A stretch of 6,002 nucleotides of DNA from Anaerolineales bacterium UBA3001 (GTDB taxonomy: Bacteria > Chloroflexota > Anaerolineae > Anaerolineales > UBA11657), in NCBI GenBank assembly GCA_002346435.1, contig DDZT01000080.1:9102-15103 (forward strand), given 5' to 3'. The notes beneath the pieces are model-generated. The model saw only the letters and a list, made by a program, of their open reading frames with translations. It had not been told where the DNA came from and did no database searches. Positions 1 through 5,106 of the stretch are shown piece after piece; the stretch's first letter is position 1; each line of letters starts with the position of its first letter. Made by a program: the position numbers and the translations under genes.

Positions 1-257
1 GAATCGATCATTGCTTTGGTAAACAGATCATCCTGGCCCGACATCTGCAGAGCACTATCACTGATTATATCTTTATGGTTGACAATCTGATTGCGTAGCT
101 CGTGAAGCACAGCCCGGTCTATTTTGTCTGCAGATACATGGCGGTGGAATCCATCATCATTTATTACGTAATGCGCTTCATCTCCTACATGAGTTGTACT
201 TACAGTCTCATTAGACTCACTTACTATTAAACCGTGGAAGAGAGTTTGTCTACTCAT
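1..257 (-). CDS. Conserved hypothetical protein, N-terminal 85 residues (runs off left edge)
   Basis: The frame is open from an ATG at 257 to the window edge with no stop, so only the amino-terminal part is visible. The protein begins MSRQTLFHGLIV and is soluble, acidic and polar. It has no signal peptide or membrane segment. Visible landmarks are a VGDEAHYVINDDGFHRHV stretch (about residues 23-40), a helical, charged stretch (about 43-62), and a GQDDLFTKAMID end (about 74-85). From memory this resembles a small uncharacterised family in Chloroflexota genomes; that is recollection, not a search result, and no function can be given. A GGAG at 274-271 lies 13 nt before the ATG, which is a rather long spacing, and a reasonable promoter precedes it. 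The gene lies 59 bp downstream of the dehydrogenase on the same strand, so it may also receive read-through. Confidence 0.72.
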   Translation of the reverse strand, partial: MSRQTLFHGLIVSESNETVSTTHVGDEAHYVINDDGFHRHVSADKIDRAVLHELRNQIVNHKDIISDSALQMSGQDDLFTKAMID

Positions 258-281
258 TGTTCAATTTATTCTCCGGATGAG

Positions 282-310
282 ATTATATATATACAGGCAA
301 TCTCTCACAA
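282..310 (-). promoter_or_regulatory. Candidate sigma70-type promoter for the partial hypothetical gene
   Basis: On the minus strand, TTGTGA (310-305, 4 of 6 to the -35 consensus) is followed after 17 nt by a perfect TATAAT (287-282). Transcription would start near 275, giving a leader of about 18 nt that carries the GGAG at 274-271. The -10 lies in an alternating TA run (284-293), which would melt easily but also makes chance matches more likely. Confidence 0.45.
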
Positions 311-316
311 GTGATA

Positions 317-1177
317 TTAAAGCTTGCGTTGTCTTTTGATGATCCAGTCTTTTAGGATGTCAGGTAAGAAGCGCGCAAATATATCGGCCACAAATCCACT
401 AACACCAATTCGGTAGCGTGTACGCGGTCTTCTTGACATTAGAGCATGTATCACTGCCCGCACCACCACATCAGGCTTGCTCATAGATTGTTCAATATTG
501 TTTTCCCATAGTAAAGCAGCTTGAAATGCTGGACCATAAAGCACTTTAGCTTTCTGCGGTAGTTTGTCAATCATTAGTTTGGTAGCTTCAATCGATTTAG
601 TCCATATGGGAGTAGAAATTGGTCCTGGCTCAATTACAGACACATTAATATCCCATGGCATTAGTTCTAGTCTCATAGAATCTGACAAAGCCTCCAAAGC
701 AAATTTAGAGGCAGCATATGGACCAAGAAAAGGTGTAGCTACTCTACCACTTACAGAACTCATATTAATAATACGGCCTTGAGCCTGACGTAATAGTGGC
801 AGCAAAGCCTGCGTGACAGCTATATGACCTATAACATTAATTTCTAATTGTGACCGCAGTGAATCAATTGGCACAAACTCAAGGGGGCCAGCAACAACTA
901 TGCCGGCATTGTTAATAAGTCCATATAGTCCGACAGATTTTAGTGTGGATTTTAACATGTTGGTTGCACTAAGGATGCTCTCGGATTTAGCTATGTCGAT
1001 GTAGAAAGTGGTCAAGCGATCGCTTGAAGCGTCTTGCAAAGATAAGGCATCAGTTTCAGTTCGTACGCCAGCAAATACCTGGTAACCCAATTTGTCTAGG
1101 TGCAAAGCACACGCTTTTCCTATCCCAGTAGATGCGCCTGTTATTACTATAGTCTTAGAATGCATTGATTTTGTCAT
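317..1177 (-). CDS. Short-chain dehydrogenase/reductase (SDR), classical type
   Basis: This is a 286-residue NAD(P)-dependent oxidoreductase of the classical SDR family with a Rossmann fold. The cofactor glycine motif TGASTGIG is at residues 13-20. Asp61 sits at the adenine-contact position, NNAG is at 89-92, and the catalytic set is Asn114, Ser141, Tyr154 and Lys158 (YAASK). The PG motif is at 184-185. Arg39 at the end of strand beta-2 suggests, but does not prove, NADP(H) preference. The carboxyl end is basic and hydrophobic (about 260-286) and could touch the membrane, as in retinol- or steroid-dehydrogenase-like SDRs. The substrate cannot be read from sequence. Translation could start at Met1 or Met5; neither has a clear Shine-Dalgarno, and both leave the glycine motif at a normal distance. 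The gene is divergent from the YtxH-like gene. It looks intact, with the length usual for the family. Confidence 0.95.
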   Translation of the reverse strand: MTKSMHSKTIVITGASTGIGKACALHLDKLGYQVFAGVRTETDALSLQDASSDRLTTFYIDIAKSESILSATNMLKSTLKSVGLYGLINNAGIVVAGPLEFVPIDSLRSQLEINVIGHIAVTQALLPLLRQAQGRIINMSSVSGRVATPFLGPYAASKFALEALSDSMRLELMPWDINVSVIEPGPISTPIWTKSIEATKLMIDKLPQKAKVLYGPAFQAALLWENNIEQSMSKPDVVVRAVIHALMSRRPRTRYRIGVSGFVADIFARFLPDILKDWIIKRQRKL

Positions 1178-1260
1178 AGTATTATGGTTTCAAACCCAAT
1201 CAACTTGGTGAAAATCAGTTTATCATAATTGCCAGTCTTAGTTGATGATAAGTTGAAAGT
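1178..1260. other. Divergent intergenic segment between the SDR and YtxH-like genes
   Basis: This segment must hold the minus-strand control region of the dehydrogenase. The best promoter candidate is TTATCA (1251-1246) and TATGAT (1227-1222) with an 18-nt spacer, which is weak. An 11-bp palindrome, GGTTTCAAACC, lies at 1186-1196, only 8 nt before the dehydrogenase ATG, and could be an operator half or chance. There is no convincing ribosome binding site for the dehydrogenase and no RNA gene. Confidence 0.3.
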
Positions 1261-1288
1261 TTGCCTGTAAGCTGCCAGGTGTTATACT
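1261..1288 (+). promoter_or_regulatory. Candidate sigma70-type promoter for the YtxH-like gene
   Basis: TTGCCT (1261-1266, 4 of 6 to consensus) and TATACT (1283-1288, 5 of 6) are separated by 16 nt. The predicted transcription start is near 1295, which leaves a leader of about 25 nt containing the AGGAG ribosome binding site at 1309-1313. The order and spacing of promoter, Shine-Dalgarno and start codon are all normal, which supports the short downstream reading frame as a real gene. Confidence 0.5.
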
Positions 1289-1308
1289 CAAGTAAACAGT
1301 AATTGCAT

Positions 1309-1313
1309 AGGAG
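1309..1313 (+). promoter_or_regulatory. Shine-Dalgarno AGGAG of the YtxH-like gene
   Basis: AGGAG ends 7 nt before the ATG at 1321, the ideal spacing. It is the clearest ribosome binding site in the window; most other genes here lack one. It fixes the start codon of the short gene. Confidence 0.75.
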
Positions 1314-1320
1314 TATAAAT

Positions 1321-1479
1321 ATGCGCACGATTAGTTTTTTGTCAGGTGCTTTATGTGGTGCAGCAGTTGGTGCTGTGGCAATATTGTTGCTTGCACCGAC
1401 TTCAGGTAGTGAGATGCGAAAAAGTGTGATGGTCAAGGTGGACCATATCATTGACAGAGAAAGAAAAAATACATCATAA
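1321..1479 (+). CDS. Small YtxH-like membrane protein (52 aa)
   Basis: This is a 52-residue protein with one hydrophobic helix at about residues 4-25, followed by a charged cytoplasmic-type tail. The helix carries small residues four apart (Gly9, Gly13, Gly17), a glycine-zipper pattern. It is followed by APTSGSEMR (25-33), matching the hallmark of YtxH-type proteins: a glycine-rich helix, then AP-x-SG-x-E-x-R. YtxH-family proteins are small general-stress or envelope-associated proteins of unknown biochemical role. The tail (34-52) is shorter than in most members, which often have a coiled coil of 50 or more residues, so this is a minimal form. A strong Shine-Dalgarno and a plausible promoter lie directly upstream. 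It is transcribed alone, divergent from the dehydrogenase and convergent with the protease. An open frame on the opposite strand across this region has no such support. Confidence 0.75.
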   Translation: MRTISFLSGALCGAAVGAVAILLLAPTSGSEMRKSVMVKVDHIIDRERKNTS

Positions 1480-1549
1480 GAATGAGATTTTTCAATAGCT
1501 GATATTGTTCTATAAGCAAGTACTTACATTTTTTCAAGCAAGTATTCTT
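1480..1549. other. Convergent intergenic spacer (YtxH-like gene / protease 3' ends)
   Basis: This 70-bp AT-rich spacer lies between two converging genes. It contains a weak 5-bp stem, CAATA/TATTG (1493-1497 and 1503-1507, 5-nt loop), and an 8-bp palindrome, AAGTACTT (1518-1525). A 9-bp direct repeat is described separately. None of these makes a GC-rich stem followed by a U-run, so no intrinsic terminator can be called, although transcripts from both sides must end around here. Confidence 0.35.
1514..1544. repeat. 9-bp direct repeat AAGCAAGTA, two copies
   Basis: AAGCAAGTA occurs at 1514-1522 and again at 1536-1544, 22 bp apart start to start, on one side of a T-run. Two copies of a 9-mer this close are mildly unlikely by chance in AT-rich DNA, but no function is evident. 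Confidence 0.4.
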
Positions 1550-3670
1550 TTAGTGTATTTCAATGTAATAACTCGCTAGTTCGGTGGTGTATGGTGTTGT
1601 GGCAGCAACAACAATTGTTGTACCAACATCGATGGAGAATTCTGACTTTCCATTTGTTAATTCTGCCGTAGTCACTTCTTGTGATTTTTGATTTACTAAT
1701 TGTATTGACCAGCTTTGTGGGAGTGTGTTGTCAAATCTTACCCATCCATTGGATTGCCACCCACCGTCACCATCTTCGAAATCTTCCTCATATCCTATCT
1801 CTTTGATCGAAATGTCATCTAACATAAAGCCTGGTTTATTGATAGCAGCATCCGTTATATATTCGAATCTGAGTAATACAGTTTGTCCTGCGAACTCACT
1901 TAAATTCACGGATTCTTGTATCCATTGTGGTTGTTTGCTATTGCCTGAATTATCGTTGTAGCCCCAGCCTAGATTGTTTCCAGAAGGATTGTAATTAGTG
2001 CCTTGAGGTGTTTCTATTATCTGCCAAGTATCGCCATTATCTGTTGAGACGAGCAAGTATACATAATCGTAATTGTTTTCCAATGACCACCAGGCCCAGT
2101 AGTGAAGTGTAGCGGTAGTAACGTCAGTCAGATCTACTGACTTTGTAAGTTTTGTATCACTACTATCATGCCTATTACTCCAGAACATAAATTGACCAGA
2201 ATGGGGGCGAACATCTGCAACGCCAATCTGATTGGAACCAACGAAAGAAACTTTTGCAGGCACATTGCATGCAGTTTCTATGTAATCGACTCCATACTGA
2301 TGGACAGTTAGTTGGCCAGACAAAGAATTGCAGCCCATGGTTTTATTTGATATTGCTAGTGGCGCATCTGGATAATTGTGATATCCATATTTACCATCTG
2401 ACCACGAGGTGTCACCTATGTAATTTGCTATCAGCCAGTCTGCAAAAAAACTCATCACAGTCATAGGTTCTCCCGTATTTGTGTCAATTATATTCATTTC
2501 TAAAAAAACCTGATTCATGGCTTCGAAACCGCTATCAGTATGTGCTATCAAGGCGCGAGTAGCTTGGTCTCCAAAGCGATCTAGAAAATAATTTAAGAAA
2601 AGAAATGATGCTCCATAATGTGGGATTGAATCTGCACCTCCACCGGACGTGCTCCATGCGTTTAGCTGTAAATCAGGGTTGGATGCAAATGCTTTGTCTA
2701 CAACTTGAGGCATGAACCCATTGAGCATTTCAGCTAATACTGAAGCGCCTTCATTCACCCATGTTTCTTCATTAGCATCGTTAGCCCAGTGCACCATGTG
2801 TTGAAATTCATGAGCCAAGATGCTTCCCATGTAAGGATCATTTATGTCAACAGTATCAGCGTTAATGTAGAACATCTCTTTTTCATTGGAATATTGGTGC
2901 GCAAGTTTAGAGTATTCATCGGTTGATGCATAATATCCACCTACGGAATTACCGAGACCACTAGTATATAGAATATATAGTCGTGTATCTCCATCTATAC
3001 CTGGAGACCATTCTTGGCCAAAAAACTTTCTAACATTGGGGATAATGTTAGTTTCAAAATTGTTCATGACTGTCTCAAGTGACACCATATTTTTGTGCAC
3101 ATCTAAATCAGTTTGTGTAAAGAAATACACTTCCGGTCCGCGGTAAACTAGTTCTGCCGTTACATCAAAGTGTTCGTCGGTATCAAGATTTGTGGCTGAG
3201 AAAGTGATTTGGTCGTCGATTTTGTGATAGTCCAATTGTCTCGGAACTGTAAGAGGTATATGTGATTTACCAAGCAGACGCATGGCAACTTCGCGCAAAT
3301 TGTTTTCTGGTATTGTCATTTCCCTGATTGTTTGCAGAGTATCCTGATTTGTGTTTTCAGACGCAGGTTTTGGAGTGGATGTCATTGTGAACGTTGACAC
3401 ATGTTTTGATTTATCCGTTGTCAAATCATCGTCTTCGACTACTTTAGTAGCAGTCACTTGCTCGATAGGTGCTGGCACAATTGTTTGATTTACTCGACTA
3501 ACTATTTCACTAGCACTTGGGAGTGATTCATCTTGAATTACCGTTGCAATAATGTCTGGTTGTGTCGTCGTTGAAAGAATGTTTTTATTGAGTGGCATGC
3601 ATGCAGTGTTGACAGTAGCAAATGTTATGACATGTAATATTATTGATGGTATCTTAGCTTCAATGTTCAT
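1550..3670 (-). CDS. Exported zinc metalloprotease with immune-inhibitor-A-like C-terminal domain
   Basis: This 706-residue protein probably acts at or outside the cell surface. Residues 6-23 are hydrophobic and end at VNTAC, so Cys24 could be a lipidated residue. The lipobox is poor (Asn at -3) and the amino end is weakly charged. Residues 25-120 form a Ser/Thr-rich linker. The catalytic domain (about 130-440) has HEFQH at 287-291 (bases 2798-2812) and WVNEGAS at 304-310. His287, His291 and Glu307 should bind zinc and Glu288 should be the catalytic base, which is gluzincin-like and not the metzincin site of true M6 InhA. The HEFQH style recalls M30 hyicolysin-like peptidases. Residues 490-625 form a beta-rich module resembling the InhA C-terminal domain (YDYVYLLVSTDNGDTW, LRFEYITD, GFMLDDISI). 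A last beta segment (630-706) follows. The ATG is the only usual start after an in-frame stop, and no Shine-Dalgarno is visible. The substrate is unknown. Confidence 0.88.
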   Translation of the reverse strand: MNIEAKIPSIILHVITFATVNTACMPLNKNILSTTTQPDIIATVIQDESLPSASEIVSRVNQTIVPAPIEQVTATKVVEDDDLTTDKSKHVSTFTMTSTPKPASENTNQDTLQTIREMTIPENNLREVAMRLLGKSHIPLTVPRQLDYHKIDDQITFSATNLDTDEHFDVTAELVYRGPEVYFFTQTDLDVHKNMVSLETVMNNFETNIIPNVRKFFGQEWSPGIDGDTRLYILYTSGLGNSVGGYYASTDEYSKLAHQYSNEKEMFYINADTVDINDPYMGSILAHEFQHMVHWANDANEETWVNEGASVLAEMLNGFMPQVVDKAFASNPDLQLNAWSTSGGGADSIPHYGASFLFLNYFLDRFGDQATRALIAHTDSGFEAMNQVFLEMNIIDTNTGEPMTVMSFFADWLIANYIGDTSWSDGKYGYHNYPDAPLAISNKTMGCNSLSGQLTVHQYGVDYIETACNVPAKVSFVGSNQIGVADVRPHSGQFMFWSNRHDSSDTKLTKSVDLTDVTTATLHYWAWWSLENNYDYVYLLVSTDNGDTWQIIETPQGTNYNPSGNNLGWGYNDNSGNSKQPQWIQESVNLSEFAGQTVLLRFEYITDAAINKPGFMLDDISIKEIGYEEDFEDGDGGWQSNGWVRFDNTLPQSWSIQLVNQKSQEVTTAELTNGKSEFSIDVGTTIVVAATTPYTTELASYYIEIH

Positions 3671-3767
3671 GGGTACAGGTAATAGGAGTAGATTAAGTTC
3701 AATGAAAATATAATTTCTAAACGGTTATTTTAGTCTACCATATGCTGTAATTTTACATGATGTACGT

Positions 3768-3822
3768 ACTAGATCATTATATGTGGTCAGTGCACATATA
3801 ATGATTGCAGATATAATCTAGT
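3768..3822. repeat. 7-bp inverted repeat ACTAGAT / ATCTAGT enclosing the 10-bp dyad
   Basis: ACTAGAT (3768-3774) and ATCTAGT (3816-3822) are exact reverse complements. The left arm is one base away from the 10-bp dyad at 3776-3785, so in RNA or cruciform DNA the two stems could stack, with an unpaired 13-nt stretch (3803-3815) on the right side. Confidence 0.4.
3776..3802. repeat. Perfect 10-bp inverted repeat with 7-nt centre (candidate operator or hairpin)
   Basis: ATTATATGTG (3776-3785) and CACATATAAT (3793-3802) are exact reverse complements around the 7-nt centre GTCAGTG. The outer ends form TATAAT boxes pointing in opposite directions, minus strand toward the protease and plus strand toward recF. 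A dimeric regulator bound here would cover both. The core TGTG-N7-CACA resembles but does not match the CRP spacing (N8). The left arm also takes part in the overlapping 12-bp repeat. Confidence 0.6.
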
Positions 3823-3841
3823 TATGGTTACTGACCACATA
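3780..3841. repeat. Perfect 12-bp inverted repeat, arms 38 nt apart
   Basis: TATGTGGTCAGT (3780-3791) is matched exactly by ACTGACCACATA (3830-3841). The left arm overlaps the left arm and centre of the 10-bp dyad at 3776-3802, so the two pairings exclude each other. Two plus-strand TATAAT hexamers lie between the arms. Possible readings are two copies of one regulator site in opposite orientation around a promoter, or an RNA that switches folds. The length and exactness make this the best-supported repeat in the window. Confidence 0.7.
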
Positions 3842-3881
3842 ATGGTATTCACCGTTTATTGTCATAGTATTGTTATACAAA

Positions 3882-5096
3882 GTGCATATTAGCGAACTTT
3901 CTCTAACTAATTTTCGAATATATCGCCATTTGGAAGCAAATTTGCCTTTAGGACATTTGATCTTAGTAGGCAGTAATGCACAAGGTAAGACTAGCTTGCT
4001 TGAAGCAGTTCACTACCTTGCCGGGGCAAACTCTCCTCACAAAGGTAGTCACCGTCAATTAATTCATTGGTTGGCTATGCAAGAGGACGCCCAACCCCAC
4101 ATGAGGATTTGTGCTGAAGTGGTATTAAAAAATGAAACACGCAAGGTGGATATTAGACTCCAAATTGACAACAATGGTACAAATCGAGAGCCACGTCTGA
4201 CAAAAAATGTGCTTGTCGACGGATTGAAGATGAATGTAAGTTCGTTGAGTGGCATTGTTAATGTTGTCATGTTTCTGCCGCAAAATATGGTGCTAGTGGA
4301 GGGCTCGCCCAAGGATAGACGCAATTATCTGGATACCACTATTTCTCAAGTGGATTCGGTGTATTCAAGGGCTGTTCGTGATTATGCCAAGATTCTTGCA
4401 CAAAGAAATGCATTATTAAAAAACATTCAGGATAGACAGGACATTGTAATCAAGGAACTTGAGTTTTGGGATGAGCAACTATGTGAAAAAGGATCGGTTG
4501 TTGTTGCTCGGAGAGCTCGTGCATTATCGGAAATACAGGATTATGCCACTAATATTCATAGTGAATTAACAAATGATTCAGAACATTTGCAATTGAAATA
4601 TTATCCCAGCTTTGATTTAAATCAAAGTCAGGGCAATCAGCTTACATTAGAGCTTGACGAATCTTTCGCAGGTGCCGCAGTTTCAGAAGATGATTTGGTA
4701 GAAGTAATGAAGGATAAAATTATCAAGTTGCGTACGGATGAGAAACGAAGAGGAATGACCTTGATTGGACCTCATAGAGATGACTTTCGATTCGAAGTTA
4801 GTGGAATTGACCTCAGCCTTTTTGGTTCTCGTGGACAAGGTCGTACAGCTGTACTGGCACTCAAGCTGGCTGAAATGGAGTGGATGCGTGACCGTAGTGG
4901 AGAATGGCCGATTCTGTTGTTGGATGAAGTACTTGCAGAATTAGATTTGCAGCGGAGAAATGATCTACTGGAACGCATCAACGAAGCCGAACAAGTGATG
5001 ATGACAACTACAGACCTAGGTATGATACCTGAGAAATCTCAAGCACGGGCATGTATTTGGAATGTGGCAAGAGGCACATTAGCATCACCCATATAA
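3882..5096 (+). CDS. recF: DNA replication and repair protein RecF
   Basis: RecF is an SMC-like ABC ATPase that, with RecO and RecR, helps load RecA at single-strand gaps in damaged DNA. This copy has 404 residues, a normal length. Motifs in order are the amino-terminal LSLTNFR; Walker A GSNAQGKT (30-37); the RecF signature from Pro133 through GSP (141-143) to RRNYLD (146-151); GPHRDD (296-301); the ABC signature SRGQGR (316-321); Walker B ILLLDE (344-349); and the D-loop AELD (352-355). I chose the GTG at 3882 because it puts the first residues in register with other RecF proteins. A TTG at 3870 would add four residues. Neither has a Shine-Dalgarno, so initiation may be weak or leaderless. 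In the signature, Gln134 replaces the usual Glu/Asp. It is not beside dnaN or gyrB here. It converges on rsmG with a 10-bp gap. Confidence 0.96.
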   Translation: MHISELSLTNFRIYRHLEANLPLGHLILVGSNAQGKTSLLEAVHYLAGANSPHKGSHRQLIHWLAMQEDAQPHMRICAEVVLKNETRKVDIRLQIDNNGTNREPRLTKNVLVDGLKMNVSSLSGIVNVVMFLPQNMVLVEGSPKDRRNYLDTTISQVDSVYSRAVRDYAKILAQRNALLKNIQDRQDIVIKELEFWDEQLCEKGSVVVARRARALSEIQDYATNIHSELTNDSEHLQLKYYPSFDLNQSQGNQLTLELDESFAGAAVSEDDLVEVMKDKIIKLRTDEKRRGMTLIGPHRDDFRFEVSGIDLSLFGSRGQGRTAVLALKLAEMEWMRDRSGEWPILLLDEVLAELDLQRRNDLLERINEAEQVMMTTTDLGMIPEKSQARACIWNVARGTLASPI

Positions 5097-5106
5097 ATTA
5101 TGGCGA

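Larger units (their letters stand above)
3718..3858. repeat. Outer 8-bp inverted repeat TAAACGGT / ACCGTTTA
   Basis: TAAACGGT at 3718-3725 is matched exactly by its reverse complement ACCGTTTA at 3851-3858. The midpoint (3788) almost coincides with the centre of the 10-bp inverted repeat at 3776-3802. At 125 bp between arms this could be paired protein sites bridged by looping, or chance. Confidence 0.4.
3671..3881. promoter_or_regulatory. Divergent control region of the protease and recF
   Basis: This AT-rich region separates two genes that face away from each other, so it must hold the 5' control of both. It contains several inverted repeats, listed separately, and three perfect TATAAT hexamers: two on the plus strand (3797-3802, 3812-3817) and one on the minus strand (3781-3776). 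None has a good -35 at 16-18 nt, so the promoters may depend on an activator or be coincidental in such AT-rich sequence. Short palindromes ACATGATGT (3755-3763) and GTACGTAC (3762-3769) also occur. There is no tRNA or convincing peptide gene. Confidence 0.5.

Noticed and set aside
284..293. TA dinucleotide run as a microsatellite
   Set aside because: With only five units, it is common in AT-rich intergenic DNA and better explained as part of a -10 region.
564..782. Plus-strand open frame inside the dehydrogenase, and similar antisense frames in the protease (1725-1961, 2254-2466), recF (4064-4324, 4772-4981) and rsmG (5498-5755)
   Set aside because: Each is fully contained in a gene with intact family motifs and has no motif or ribosome binding site of its own.
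1215..1451. 78-codon open frame on the minus strand over the YtxH-like gene
   Set aside because: It lies antisense to a plus-strand frame that has a Shine-Dalgarno, a promoter and a family motif. Its own protein has no recognisable features.
1493..1507. Intrinsic terminator between the YtxH-like gene and the protease
   Set aside because: The only stem has five mostly A-T pairs and is not followed by a clean U-run on either strand.
3782..3796. CRP/FNR-type binding site (TGTG...CACA)
   Set aside because: The half-sites are separated by 7 nt instead of 8 and the fifth consensus bases do not match, so a named regulator cannot be assigned.
3780..3841. Miniature transposon: 10-bp terminal inverted repeats TGTGGTCAGT flanked by TA on both sides
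   Set aside because: The element would be under 60 bp, shorter than known MITEs. TA flanks are self-complementary and weak evidence, and no second copy exists in the window.
3824..3892. Possible 22-residue leader peptide (ATG at 3824) overlapping the recF start
   Set aside because: It has no Shine-Dalgarno and an unremarkable composition, and frames this short are expected by chance. A 14-residue frame at 3757-3801 was rejected for the same reasons.
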